Source: Spirochaetota bacterium (GTDB taxonomy: Bacteria; Spirochaetota; UBA4802; UBA5550). Taken from it: a stretch of DNA of 64,000 nt. The notes beneath the pieces were generated by a model. It saw nothing but the letters and a program-made list of their open reading frames with translations. It did not search any database and was not told the origin of the DNA. Location: NCBI GenBank assembly GCA_024276015.1, contig JAJRXZ010000016.1, forward strand, positions 1-64,000, in the 5' to 3' direction. Shown piece by piece: positions 27,270-36,088 of the stretch (its first letter is position 1; the number at the start of each line of letters is the position of its first letter). A program made the position numbers and the translations under genes.

Positions 27270-28418
27270 TTAGTATGAGAAGGGCCATAAATTAAAATAA
27301 TTTTTAATCTGCTGCCATCTGTAAGCCATACCATGCGGTTCAAATATTAAAAAGACACAGATGAGCAACCCAAAGACCGATTCTCTGATATAATTAAAGG
27401 CTGTTGACAAATTTGTCAGTTTTGCAGCCAGATAGTGCCACTGATACTGCTGTAATAGTTCGGGGATATCATAGGACAGATAATCCACACCTGTCTGCAA
27501 TAATTCCATAACAATTACCATAAATATTGATCCGAAAATGACACCGTGAATGGAACCAACGCCGCCGATCAATATTATACCGACAAGCCATAATGAAAGG
27601 AACCATTCAAAATATTCAATATTGAACATGTGAGCATTTATTACAACAAGTACGCCTGCCAATCCAGCTATAAACCCGGCCACAAAAAAAGCAAGTAATT
27701 TATACTTAACTATATTTATTCCCATAACCTCTGCCGAAATATCGTTGTCTCTTATGGCAATCCATGCTCTTCCAACTCTTGAACGGATCAGGTTTGCCAG
27801 AATCACCGTAGAAATTACTACAAAGATTATCATCAGATAATACACATCGCTGATACTGTCAACCAGCCATGGCCCCAGTTTTGTATGATTATAGGGGATT
27901 GAGAAATTGTTCCCTTTTTCAGTAAAGCTGACTGCACACTGCTCAAGAATGAATTTGTACGTTATAAAATGAGCTGCCATTGTTGTAAGAATTAAATAGA
28001 AGCCTTTAACGCGCGCAGAAGGCAAACCGAAAAGAACGCTCCAAAAACCTGACGCAATACAGGCAATCACAATACTAATAGGATATGCAATACCCATATC
28101 GTGAAAAGACTGCGGCCATGGGAAAGCTACAAGCAGTGTGGAACTTATGTAAGCGCCGATTGCAATAAAAGCGCCATGCCCCAGAGTTAACTGTCCGCAA
28201 TAACCTATAAGCAGCTGAACTCCAAGCGCTCCGAGTATTGTATATCCCAGAATATTAAAAATACTTAACCAGTAATCATTTGCAACATTGGGGATAAGGA
28301 TCAGAACAACTGCAAAGAGTGCTATCATCTTACCCTTAATAAAAGTTGTTTGCCACCAGGAATGATCCTGGGAATATTTTTCATGGTATTTCCCGCATGG
28401 AAGAAAAGTTGACGACAT
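27270..28418 (-). CDS. livM: Liv-type ABC transporter permease LivM (second operon)
   Basis: A 382-aa inner-membrane permease with about nine membrane segments. Family blocks are GYCGQLTLGHGAFIAIGAY, the loop AIRDNDISAEVMGINIVKYK and IILIGGVGSIHGVIFGSIF. A soluble 30-residue N-terminus precedes the first span, and the C-terminus is longer than in LivM of the first operon. ATG 28418 has GGGAG about eight nucleotides upstream. Second gene of the permease pair after livH. Confidence 0.9.
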   Translation of the reverse strand: MSSTFLPCGKYHEKYSQDHSWWQTTFIKGKMIALFAVVLILIPNVANDYWLSIFNILGYTILGALGVQLLIGYCGQLTLGHGAFIAIGAYISSTLLVAFPWPQSFHDMGIAYPISIVIACIASGFWSVLFGLPSARVKGFYLILTTMAAHFITYKFILEQCAVSFTEKGNNFSIPYNHTKLGPWLVDSISDVYYLMIIFVVISTVILANLIRSRVGRAWIAIRDNDISAEVMGINIVKYKLLAFFVAGFIAGLAGVLVVINAHMFNIEYFEWFLSLWLVGIILIGGVGSIHGVIFGSIFMVIVMELLQTGVDYLSYDIPELLQQYQWHYLAAKLTNLSTAFNYIRESVFGLLICVFLIFEPHGMAYRWQQIKNYFNLWPFSY

Positions 28419-28469
28419 ATTACAACTCCCTATAATTGATTAATTTTATGATTTCTATCTCCATATATG

Positions 28470-29372
28470 TTATACTCTTTCTATGCGTTCCCAGCCCCAG
28501 AAGCCGTAAGGTTTAAAGAGCAAAAATACTGTCATAAATACAAAAGGCGCAATATCTTTAATGGAAAGAGGCACTCCTATGGTATTTATCAGCCAGCTGT
28601 CAACATAGGTTCCCACAAGACTTTCCATAACACCGATGGTAATACCACCCAGTATGGCACCGGGGACAGAATTCAAGCCGCCCAGAACAACGGCAGGCAG
28701 AACCGTAAGTCCCATATGGGCTATGGATATGTTAACTCCGCTGATATTTCCAAGGAGAGTCCCTCCAACTCCGGCAGCCATAAAAGCAATAGCCCATGCA
28801 ATGGAGTATACAAATCGGGCGCTGATCCCAAGAGATAACGCTGCCATTTCATCATCGGCAGTTGCCTGCATAGAAAGTCCCCATCTGGTGAATTTAAAAA
28901 ATGAAACAAAAATGATCAAGAGGATTACGGCAGCAACAAAACTCCACATAAAAACCTCTTTAAAAAGGATCGGACCGATTGAAATAGGTTCAAGTGAAAA
29001 TACCGGAGGAGTAAACACATAGTTATCAACTCCCCATATCAACTGTACAACTCCCTTAAAAAAGAATGAAAGACCTACAGTAAGCATTATTGTAGAAAGT
29101 ATGGATTCACCGATAAGTTTATCAAGAAAGATCCTTTCGGTAAGCAATCCGAGCAAAAATCCGATTATAAGAGAAATTATGATAGCAAGGAGAAAGGGAA
29201 CACCCATGGAATAGAAGCTCAATGTAACAAAGGCTCCGATCAATGTCATTTCTCCCATTGCAAGGTTGAGCACTCCGGAACATTTATAAATAAGCACCCA
29301 GCCAAGAGCAACAAGAGCGTATATTCCGCCTGTCATAATGCCGCTTACAATAACATTTAAAAAGTTTTCCAT
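28470..29372 (-). CDS. livH: Liv-type ABC transporter permease LivH (second operon)
   Basis: A 300-aa inner-membrane permease. The start VSGIMTGGIYALVALGWVLI and NLAMGEMTLIGAFV are typical of LivH, followed by the cytoplasmic loop MQATADDEMAALSLGI and VVLGGLNSVPGAILGGI. About eight membrane segments. ATG 29372 has GGAGA seven nucleotides upstream. It lies between an acyl-CoA synthetase gene and livM on one transcript. Confidence 0.9.
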   Translation of the reverse strand: MENFLNVIVSGIMTGGIYALVALGWVLIYKCSGVLNLAMGEMTLIGAFVTLSFYSMGVPFLLAIIISLIIGFLLGLLTERIFLDKLIGESILSTIMLTVGLSFFFKGVVQLIWGVDNYVFTPPVFSLEPISIGPILFKEVFMWSFVAAVILLIIFVSFFKFTRWGLSMQATADDEMAALSLGISARFVYSIAWAIAFMAAGVGGTLLGNISGVNISIAHMGLTVLPAVVLGGLNSVPGAILGGITIGVMESLVGTYVDSWLINTIGVPLSIKDIAPFVFMTVFLLFKPYGFWGWERIERV

Positions 29373-29427
29373 TTCATTTCTCCAGATACAATTTGTTTTG
29401 CGATCCGCATATTAAAGTTCTGTCAGA

Positions 29428-31338
29428 TCACTCTTTGCCAACAGTCATTATATGCAAATCAGTCTTAATATGCTGTTCTCTGCCGTCTTCATATTTAATT
29501 GTAGTATCAATATTAACCAGATCGCTATCGGAATAGAGCGCTTTGATTATATCGCTGTACCTTTCCTCAACAAAGGGACGGCGCAATTTATTCGTCCGCG
29601 TTAATTCGTCATCATCGGCTTCAAATGTTTTATAAAGATTCGCAAATTTCCTTATTTTGGCCACATCGGGAAGGTCTTTATTGGCAGTCTCAATCTGCTT
29701 GCGGACAAGCGCCAGAACTTCCGGTTTCTGAGACAGTTCCTGATAGCTTGTATAATTCAATTTATTCTCATCTGCCCATTTGCCTACAACCGAATAATCT
29801 ATGCATATAACAGCAGTTATATAATCTCTTTTGTCGCCGATCACCCACGAATCCTGTATGTAAGGACTGAATTTCAATCTTGTTTCAAGATATTGAGGCG
29901 AAAAGGGTTTTCCGTCTTTCAGCGTAAATACATCTTTGGAGCGATCAAAAACCACCAGATGCCCGTCATCGTCTATAAATCCCTTATCTCCCGAATATAG
30001 CCATCCGTCTCTTAATGCCTTTGCCGTTGCTTCGGGATTCTTATGATAGCCAAGAAATACCGAGGGACTCCTTGTTAAGATTTCACCCTCTTCGGATATT
30101 TTTATTTCAGTATCGGGGATAGGCAATCCAACCGTATCAAATTTAATATCGCCGTTCCTGTGTACAACAGAAATACCAGCGACTTCCGTCTGCCCGTAGA
30201 TCTGTTTCAGATTTACGCCCATTGCATGGAAAAATCTGAAATGATCCGGGCCCATTGCAGCGCCGCCGGTATATGCGCTTCTGATATTTGAAAGCCCGAG
30301 ATGATCCTTCAGCTTCTTCTGAACAGTATAATATGCAATAAACTGAAAAAATCTCCACAGGAACGGTACAGGCTCCTTGTCAAATTTCATATTTGCAACT
30401 TTATATCCTACATACTGCGAAAACTCATACATTTTTCTCTTTATCCAGGTGGCATCAAGGTATTTTACCTGAACCGAACGGGTCATCTGCTCATACATCC
30501 TCGGAGCAGAAAACATAACATGAGGCCCTATTTCACGGATATTTTCTAATATCGTATCCTGCCCTTCGGGGAAATTTATAGTGAATCCCACCTGAAGCCC
30601 GCATGAGATAGACATCATCTGTTCGCCTATCCAGGCAAAGGGTAAAAAGGAAACATAATCGTCGGATTCATAACATGGGTCAACAGTCATCAGGTGTTTC
30701 CCCATTGTGAGCATATTGTTATGAGACAGAAGCGCCCCCTTTGGCAGCGACGTTGTTCCTGAAGTGTAAAAAAGGAGAACCACATCGTCGCCGTGCCCCG
30801 ACTTTATCCTCTCGTCAAAAATATTGGGATCTTTTTTTTCATACTCTCTGCCCAGCTCTTTAAGCTTATCCATGCTTAAAAGAAAATCCTGCTTGTAATT
30901 TCTCATGCCTTTGGGGTCATCCCAGATTATTTTTTTAAGACTGGGACACTGGTCATATATTGCGAGAGCTTTATCAACTTCTTCCTGGCCTTCGCCAAAA
31001 ATAAATTTCGTATCAGAATGTTCTATTATATACTTTACTTCTTCATTCAGACTGTCTTGAAAAAGCCAGACTCCCACACCACCGGCGCATAGAGCTGCCA
31101 TTTCCGCCCAGAGACCCTCGGGACGGTTAGTGCCTATCATTGCAACCTTGTCACCCTTCTCAAGCCCCAGACTGATCAAACCGAGAGCAAGATATTTTAC
31201 ATTTTCATAGTAATCGTTCCATGTTATAGGCCGCCATATGCCATATTCCTTTTCACGCATGGCAACTTTATCTTTTCCGAAAGTATTTACCTGTTTTAAA
31301 AATAACTTTGGTATTGTAAGGTCTTTTGTAATTTCCAT
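29428..31338 (-). CDS. Long-chain acyl-CoA synthetase (AMP-forming)
   Basis: A 636-aa ANL ligase of the long FadD15-like group. A3 is FYTSGTTSLPKGALLSH, A5 is YGQTEVAG, A7 is YSGDKGFIDDDGHLV, and A8 is DRSKDVFTLKDGKPFSPQYLE, the form found in long-chain synthetases. The C-terminal domain ends TRTNKLRRPFVEERY with a lysine in the A10 position. It should activate fatty acids to acyl-CoA at the membrane surface. It lies between livG and livH, so it is embedded in the importer operon. Confidence 0.9.
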   Translation of the reverse strand: MEITKDLTIPKLFLKQVNTFGKDKVAMREKEYGIWRPITWNDYYENVKYLALGLISLGLEKGDKVAMIGTNRPEGLWAEMAALCAGGVGVWLFQDSLNEEVKYIIEHSDTKFIFGEGQEEVDKALAIYDQCPSLKKIIWDDPKGMRNYKQDFLLSMDKLKELGREYEKKDPNIFDERIKSGHGDDVVLLFYTSGTTSLPKGALLSHNNMLTMGKHLMTVDPCYESDDYVSFLPFAWIGEQMMSISCGLQVGFTINFPEGQDTILENIREIGPHVMFSAPRMYEQMTRSVQVKYLDATWIKRKMYEFSQYVGYKVANMKFDKEPVPFLWRFFQFIAYYTVQKKLKDHLGLSNIRSAYTGGAAMGPDHFRFFHAMGVNLKQIYGQTEVAGISVVHRNGDIKFDTVGLPIPDTEIKISEEGEILTRSPSVFLGYHKNPEATAKALRDGWLYSGDKGFIDDDGHLVVFDRSKDVFTLKDGKPFSPQYLETRLKFSPYIQDSWVIGDKRDYITAVICIDYSVVGKWADENKLNYTSYQELSQKPEVLALVRKQIETANKDLPDVAKIRKFANLYKTFEADDDELTRTNKLRRPFVEERYSDIIKALYSDSDLVNIDTTIKYEDGREQHIKTDLHIMTVGKE

Positions 31339-31349
31339 AGTTTTCCGAT

Positions 31350-32177
31350 TTATCTCCTGGTGGAATATAGATCTTCTTCACCTAAGTAAGCATTTACAAC
31401 GTCCTGATTTTTCTGAACTGCTTCAGGTGTATCATCTGTAATTGTATTACCAAAATTTAATACTAAAACCCTGTCAGACAGGTCCATTACAACTCCCATA
31501 TCATGCTCAACGAGAAGACATGTGACTTTCCAGCGTTCTTCTTCATTAATATCGAGAATAAATCTGGCCATATCCTCAACTTCCTCAAGATTAAGACCCG
31601 CAAGCGGCTCGTCAAGAATCAGCAATTCGGGCTCCATAGCAAGCGCCCTTCCGAGCTCAACTCTTTTTTGAAGTCCGTAAGGAAGCATACCGGTAGGCTT
31701 ATGTCTTATATGCTCTATTTCAAGAAGATCTATTATCTCTTCTTCAATAAATTTCCTGTGTTCAATCTCTTCCTTTTTTGTTTTTCCGAGATAACAGGAA
31801 CCGCTGAATATTCCGGATCTATAATGTATATGCCTTCCAAGCCGTATATTATCAAGCACACTCAGACCTCCGAAAACCTCAACTTTTTGGAAAGTTCTGG
31901 ATATTCCAAGCTCGGATCGCTTATAAGGCTTAAGGTGATTTATCTTCTCACCTTTATAAAAGACTTCCCCTCTTTGGGGACGATACAGGCCGTTGATAAT
32001 ATTCATCATAACTGTTTTTCCGGCGCCGTTAGGCCCTATAACAGAATGAATTTCACCCTTTCTGATTTCAAGATTAACGCCGGAAAGAGCGCACACTTTT
32101 CCGAAAAACATGTGCACATCTTCTAATTTCAAAAGGACATCGCCTTCTTTAAGTTCTGTTTTCTTTGAAACGACCAA
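31350..32177 (-). CDS. livG: Liv-type ABC transporter ATP-binding protein LivG (second operon)
   Basis: A 275-aa ABC ATPase. Walker A GPNGAGKTVM, Q-loop region ISRTFQKVEVFGGLSVLDN, signature PYGLQKRVELGRAL and Walker B LLILDEPLAGLNLEE are clear, followed by LVEHDMGVVMDLSDRV. First gene of the second Liv operon. Start TTG 32177 is preferred because a perfect GGAGG lies six nucleotides upstream; the ATG at 32195 is in frame but has no ribosome site. The order livG - acyl-CoA synthetase - livH - livM - binding protein - livF - synthetase is a rearranged version of the first operon. Confidence 0.88.
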   Translation of the reverse strand: MVVSKKTELKEGDVLLKLEDVHMFFGKVCALSGVNLEIRKGEIHSVIGPNGAGKTVMMNIINGLYRPQRGEVFYKGEKINHLKPYKRSELGISRTFQKVEVFGGLSVLDNIRLGRHIHYRSGIFSGSCYLGKTKKEEIEHRKFIEEEIIDLLEIEHIRHKPTGMLPYGLQKRVELGRALAMEPELLILDEPLAGLNLEEVEDMARFILDINEEERWKVTCLLVEHDMGVVMDLSDRVLVLNFGNTITDDTPEAVQKNQDVVNAYLGEEDLYSTRR

Positions 32178-32610
32178 GACAGGCCTCCACTTCATTTAAA
32201 CATTTTTCAGGGCCTAAAAAAGGCCAATTCTGTTTTATATAAAATAGTAATTTTAACAGTAACTTTGTAATAACAAGAATACAAATTTTTAAACTAATAC
32301 TTTTACACTCAATTTACAATTCTATCTATAAGTACCCGCTAAAGTTTGCTCTTACTAAATAATAATATTGATATTGTTATGCTATAGTGCTGATTATGAC
32401 CAGTAACATGTATTCGAACAGTTTTAATTTGTACAGCTGGTTTTTTCTATTTATATTCATTTTATAATTGCTATATTATATATGTCAAGAAACATTTTTA
32501 CTATTTTAAAGATCAGGAATAAAATTTATACATATAATAAACTTTATGTAATCTTTAAAATGCACTTTGTGTTAATCTTTGGTATTTGTCAATATTTATT
32601 TTAAAAAAAA

Positions 32611-32659
32611 TTTACTATTAGTTAATATTTAATGACGAAAAATATTAACTAATAGTAAA
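32611..32659. repeat. Perfect 20-bp inverted repeat
   Basis: TTTACTATTAGTTAATATTT (32611-32630) is followed by a 9-nt spacer and its exact reverse complement (32640-32659). It stands alone about 165 nt upstream of the tiny ORFs and about 430 nt from livG. It lacks a T-run. Likely uses are a regulator-binding site, a cruciform, or a transcription boundary between the divergent units. Confidence 0.75.
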
Positions 32660-32714
32660 GAGGCCGCTTCAATCCGGATCTGCCTTGAATAAATTTTATT
32701 CAATTATTAATAAT

Positions 32715-32752
32715 ATTTCAATTGACACCAGCATTGAAATAGTGACTATTTT
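32715..32752 (+). promoter_or_regulatory. Promoter overlapped by an inverted repeat, upstream of tiny ORFs
   Basis: A consensus TTGACA lies at 32722-32727. ACTATT (17-nt spacer) or TATTTT (19-nt spacer, 32747-32752) could serve as -10. The -35 box sits inside the perfect inverted repeat ATTTCAAT (32715-32722) / ATTGAAAT (32733-32740), a natural place for a repressor or activator. The first tiny ORF starts about 75 nt downstream. Confidence 0.45.
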
Positions 32753-32824
32753 AAGCAGAGTTTGCAGTTTTGAGATATTGAGATTGAAACCGCCGCAAAA
32801 TAATTTTTTTTGGAGAGGTTTATT

Positions 32825-32986
32825 ATGGAAATTCAAAATATTTCCGGCCCCGATATAATTCCTCAGGGCTTTTCGCCAACAGAAGAACCCGAAAATGAAC
32901 TGTCTAATGAAGCTCTTAAAGTGAACCCCGATGCCAGGCAGTACAGCGAAGAAAATAAGGGTAATTCCATTGACACTTACGCATGA
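32825..32986 (+). CDS. Tiny acidic protein, 53 aa
   Basis: ATG 32825 follows a strong ribosome site, TGGAGAGG, about eight nucleotides upstream. The protein begins MEIQNISGPDIIPQGFSP, is rich in Glu, Asn and Pro, lacks hydrophobic segments, and ends GNSIDTYA. The MEI-...-IDTYA form recalls small uncharacterised proteins of flagellated Gram-negative bacteria, but I cannot name a family with confidence. It probably lacks a stable fold. Its stop overlaps the start of the next tiny frame (ATGA). Confidence 0.55.
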   Translation: MEIQNISGPDIIPQGFSPTEEPENELSNEALKVNPDARQYSEENKGNSIDTYA

Positions 32987-33078
32987 TCTCCTTCAATAAT
33001 GCCGTAATCAGAAGTTTAGAGATTATGGGTGAAGATGTAATAGACAGACTCATGGAGAAGCAGATCAAAACATTGTAA
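32983..33078 (+). CDS. Tiny protein, 31 aa, overlapping the previous gene
   Basis: The ATG at 32983 overlaps the upstream stop as ATGA, a coupling arrangement. The product is a single amphipathic-helix-like peptide, MISFNNAVIRSLEIMGED then VIDRLMEKQIKTL. It ends eight nucleotides before the convergent lipoprotein stop. It may be a second small subunit, or the pair may be one ancestral gene split by a frameshift; the overlap favours two genes. Confidence 0.4.
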   Translation: MISFNNAVIRSLEIMGEDVIDRLMEKQIKTL

Positions 33079-33086
33079 AAGAGGAC

Positions 33087-33557
33087 TTATTTTCGGGAAA
33101 TATTGTAAATCACGTCCTTAATGTAATCCCTTCTTATTTCAAAATAATATATATTATTTTCTCTGCACTCCTCCTGTGGTTTAATAAAATGTCCATATTC
33201 ATTGATAAGATTTAAAAGTTCTGCCCTTGTATTCATTTTCATATTTACATTGTTGGATATTATATATTTCTGCAGAGTAACGAAAGCTCTTTTTTTCGAT
33301 TTATCTTTAACATCTTCAATCCCGGACCGGCATTCCTCTTCTGTTGAAATTATTATTACTCTGAAAAGGTTGTCACCTATAAATCCTTCTTTTAAGTATT
33401 CCCTTTTTATAGTGGAATTGCCGCCATTTTGAGAACTACTTTCTTCATTAGTTCTCTCCTTTGTCATGTCTTTCTTTGCGCAGGCCGGCAGCAGCAAAAA
33501 TATTGTGCATGCGGTCAAACAGTAAAGATAGATCCCATATTTTCTATGTTTTTTCAT
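33087..33557 (-). CDS. Small lipoprotein of unknown function
   Basis: A 156-aa predicted lipoprotein. The signal region ends in FLLLPACAKK with the lipid cysteine at about 26. A Ser/Asn-rich linker (TNEESSSQNGGNST) follows and then a mixed alpha/beta domain of about 100 residues (LKEGFIGDNLFRVIIISTEE, LLNLINEYGHFIKP). No family was recognised. AAAGGA touches the ATG at 33557. It is a single gene, convergent with the tiny ORF pair and divergent from the kor operon. Confidence 0.7.
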   Translation of the reverse strand: MKKHRKYGIYLYCLTACTIFLLLPACAKKDMTKERTNEESSSQNGGNSTIKREYLKEGFIGDNLFRVIIISTEEECRSGIEDVKDKSKKRAFVTLQKYIISNNVNMKMNTRAELLNLINEYGHFIKPQEECRENNIYYFEIRRDYIKDVIYNISRK

Positions 33558-33737
33558 TCCTTTCCATCCAAAATAGACAAAATAGATAATTAATAATAAT
33601 TATAGAGACATTCTGTAAAATCAAGACAATTTTTTTGCTTTAACGCTTATTTATTATTTAATATGGAAGAGATGAATTTTGCCCAAAAAGTAATGGCACT
33701 CATTAATAGAAAGTTATAAATTGTCCGAAAAAATAAT

Positions 33738-33750
33738 AATTGCTGCAATT
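33738..33750. promoter_or_regulatory. Short palindrome in front of the kor operon
   Basis: AATTGC-T-GCAATT is a perfect 13-nt palindrome 38 nt before the first kor start. It overlaps a possible -10 (TGCAAT, 33744-33749) placed 17 nt after TTGTCC (33721-33726). It could be an operator. The evidence is positional only. Confidence 0.28.
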
Positions 33751-33788
33751 GAGACCGGCAATTTATACATTTCATGGAGAAAAATGAG

Positions 33789-34094
33789 ATGGGTAAACCC
33801 ATAAAACCTTCGGCAGACCGCTTAATTAAATCGGGCCTGATTTCCAGACCGAGTGCTCCTCAAAAAAGCCCAAGGCATACTGATAAGCTTATCTTCTTTC
33901 CTGACTGGTGTAAAAAGTGCGGATTATGTACTGCAGTATGCCCTACAGGGGCGCTGAAACAGAATGGGCATGATAATCCTGTTCTGCCTGATCAGGACAA
34001 ATGCAGATTATGCTCATTATGCTGGAGGATCTGCCCCGATTTTGCCATTGTAAAAAATCCCGAATTTGAGGATAAAGAAAATGACGCTCAATAG
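33789..34094 (+). CDS. korD: 2-oxoacid:ferredoxin oxidoreductase, ferredoxin subunit (KorD)
   Basis: A 101-aa protein with two 4Fe-4S clusters: CKKCGLCTAVCPTGA and CRLCSLCWRICPDFA. It passes electrons from the thiamine-diphosphate subunit to soluble ferredoxin. The leader of about 35 residues before the first cluster is longer than in minimal KorD. ATG 33789 has GGAG nine nucleotides upstream; the in-frame ATG at 33774 has none. First gene of a four-gene operon and overlaps korA by 14 nt. Confidence 0.88.
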   Translation: MGKPIKPSADRLIKSGLISRPSAPQKSPRHTDKLIFFPDWCKKCGLCTAVCPTGALKQNGHDNPVLPDQDKCRLCSLCWRICPDFAIVKNPEFEDKENDAQ

Positions 34095-35250
34095 AAAATC
34101 TCCCCGCGGAAATCCGTTGCTTTTTATTCAGGGAAATGAGGCGTGCGTCTATGGAGCGATACATGCCGGATGCAATTTTTTTGCCGGATATCCCATTACT
34201 CCCTCAACCGAGATCACAGAGGGGATGTCCGTTAATCTTCCCGGAATCGGCGGAACCTTTATGCAGATGGAAGATGAGATCGCATCCATTGCAGCAATTA
34301 TCGGGGCATCTGCGGCAGGAGCGGTTTCAATGACAGCTACTTCCGGCCCCGGTTTTTCCCTTATGCAGGAAAATATAGGTTACGCATATATGGTACAACT
34401 GCCCATAGTTATTATTAACGTACAGCGAGGCGGGCCGTCAACAGGTCTCCCCACCATGCTTTCCCAGGCAGATACGATGCAGGCCAGATGGGGAACCCAC
34501 GGAGATTATACGGCAATAGTATTAACCGCATCCTCCGTTCAGGAAGCCTATAACGTTACAATAAGAGCTTTTCAGATTGCAGATAGATTCAGCACTCCTG
34601 TAATTGTTCTCCTTGACGAGCTTATCGGCCACATGAGAGAAAAAGTGGAATTGACTATGATCAATAATAAAAATCCTGTCAGAAGAAAACTTCCTGAAGT
34701 GCCGCCGGAATGGTATTTCCCATACAAAAACACTCTTGATATGGTATCCCACCCTGCCCCCTTCGGCGAAGGTTTCAGATACAATATAACGGGGCTGATT
34801 CACGACAAAGCCGGTTTCCCCAGCTCCGTAGAACATGAAGTCATCAACAGGATGGAATTTTTAAGAAATAAGATAATGCAGCACTGTCAGGAGATATGGG
34901 ATTACAGAGAATTTTATACTGAAGACGCAAAATATTTAATAATTGCATACGGCAGTGCGGCTCGTGCCGCAAGAGGAGCCATCGAAACCTTAAGAAATAT
35001 GAGAATAAAAGGCGGCCTGATTGAACTTAAAACAGTATGGCCCTTCCCTTATCTTCCAATATCTAAGATCGCAGAAAAAGCAAAATCCAAGATCATTTTT
35101 GTTGCTGAGAACAATATGGGCCAGCTTGTACATCCTGTAAATGAAATATTTTCAAATTCGGTTAAAGTCTTTAATATAAACAGGTTTGACGGACACGCCA
35201 TCGATCCTTATGAAATTGTAGATATGGTCAAGGAGAATATATATGCATGA
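34081..35250 (+). CDS. korA: 2-oxoglutarate:ferredoxin oxidoreductase, alpha subunit (KorA)
   Basis: A 389-aa subunit holding the pyruvate-ferredoxin-oxidoreductase N-domain and the transketolase C-domain. Marker motifs are FFAGYPITPSTEITE, TSGPGFSLMQEN, GGPSTGLPT and ARWGTHGDY, the last two being typical of 2-oxoglutarate-type KorA. With KorB it oxidises 2-oxoglutarate to succinyl-CoA. Start ATG 34081 has GAGGA about eight nucleotides upstream; a TTG at 34066 is rejected. Overlaps korD and korB, so coupled translation is likely. Exact substrate is inferred from sequence likeness. Confidence 0.88.
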   Translation: MTLNRKSPRGNPLLFIQGNEACVYGAIHAGCNFFAGYPITPSTEITEGMSVNLPGIGGTFMQMEDEIASIAAIIGASAAGAVSMTATSGPGFSLMQENIGYAYMVQLPIVIINVQRGGPSTGLPTMLSQADTMQARWGTHGDYTAIVLTASSVQEAYNVTIRAFQIADRFSTPVIVLLDELIGHMREKVELTMINNKNPVRRKLPEVPPEWYFPYKNTLDMVSHPAPFGEGFRYNITGLIHDKAGFPSSVEHEVINRMEFLRNKIMQHCQEIWDYREFYTEDAKYLIIAYGSAARAARGAIETLRNMRIKGGLIELKTVWPFPYLPISKIAEKAKSKIIFVAENNMGQLVHPVNEIFSNSVKVFNINRFDGHAIDPYEIVDMVKENIYA

Positions 35251-36088
35251 ACTTTCCGATGTATACTCATACCTGAGATGGAAAAAAAGATTTCCCGCAG
35301 TGTGGTGCCCCGGCTGCGGTATCGGTTCAATAATGGGAGCCATAATCAGGGCTATTATAGATCTTGAAATTCCCAAGGATGATATAGCTTTCATTTCCGG
35401 GATAGGCTGTACCGGCAGAATGCCTGTATATCTTGACTTCAATACTATGCATACCACTCACGGGCGGGCGCTTCCCTTTGCCACCGGAATAAAAATGCAC
35501 CGCCCTGAAATGAAAGTAATTGTGGTTTCAGGCGACGGCGATTCTCTTGCCATTGGAGGCAATCACTTTATCCATGCGGCAAGAAGAAATATAGATATAA
35601 CGATGATTCTGGTGAACAACAGTATCTACGGAATGACCGGAGGACAGGTAGCCCCCACAACTCCTATCGGCAAAGTGACTCATACAATGCCCTACGGCAA
35701 TTACGAACCTCCCTTCAATCCGGTCGAGCTGGCAGTATCTGCCGGCGGATCATTTGCAGCAAGGGGAACAGTATTTTCAATTTTGCAGACAACCGGTTAT
35801 ATAAAAAAAGCCATTAAGCACCCGGGATTTGCACTGGTAGAAATTATCAGCCAGTGCCCCGTTCAATATGGCAGGATGAATAATCTCGGCAGCGCAAGAG
35901 ATATGCTTCTTATGCAGAAAAAAAATTCAGTGCCTATTAAAAAGGCAAAGGAAATGTCTGAAGAAGATCTTGATGGAAAAATAATCACAGGTATTTTTAA
36001 AGAAGAGATCAAAACAGAATATTCAAGCGCTTACAGGAATTTTGCAAAGGAGATCAGGGATGGCACGGGAAGAGAGGACTCGCCATGA
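35243..36088 (+). CDS. korB: 2-oxoglutarate:ferredoxin oxidoreductase, beta subunit (KorB)
   Basis: A 281-aa thiamine-diphosphate-binding subunit. WCPGCGIGSIMGA and GIGCTGRMP are at the N-terminus; the cofactor motif GDGDSLAIGGNHFIHAARRN ends in NNSIYGMTGGQ. It forms the catalytic core with KorA. ATG 35243 has AGGAGA seven nucleotides upstream and overlaps the korA stop by eight nucleotides; its stop overlaps korC by four (ATGA). Confidence 0.92.
   Translation: MHELSDVYSYLRWKKRFPAVWCPGCGIGSIMGAIIRAIIDLEIPKDDIAFISGIGCTGRMPVYLDFNTMHTTHGRALPFATGIKMHRPEMKVIVVSGDGDSLAIGGNHFIHAARRNIDITMILVNNSIYGMTGGQVAPTTPIGKVTHTMPYGNYEPPFNPVELAVSAGGSFAARGTVFSILQTTGYIKKAIKHPGFALVEIISQCPVQYGRMNNLGSARDMLLMQKKNSVPIKKAKEMSEEDLDGKIITGIFKEEIKTEYSSAYRNFAKEIRDGTGREDSP

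Larger units (their letters stand above)
32196..32824. other. Long AT-rich intergenic region with a palindrome and promoter
   Basis: About 630 nt between the second Liv operon (leftward) and a tiny rightward gene pair. It should hold the leftward livG promoter, which I could not place with confidence. On the right it holds a 20-bp palindrome (32611-32659), an inverted repeat (32715-32740) and a plus-strand promoter (32722-32750), listed separately. No convincing open frame lies in it. Confidence 0.5.

Noticed and set aside
32401-32452. Possible terminator hairpin with ACCAG/CTGGT arms and following T-run
   Set aside because: Only five base pairs close a loop of more than 30 nt, and no gene ends there.
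33660-33720. 18-codon frame (MEEMNFAQKVMALINRKL) before the kor operon
   Set aside because: Too short and without a ribosome site to be supported as a leader peptide.
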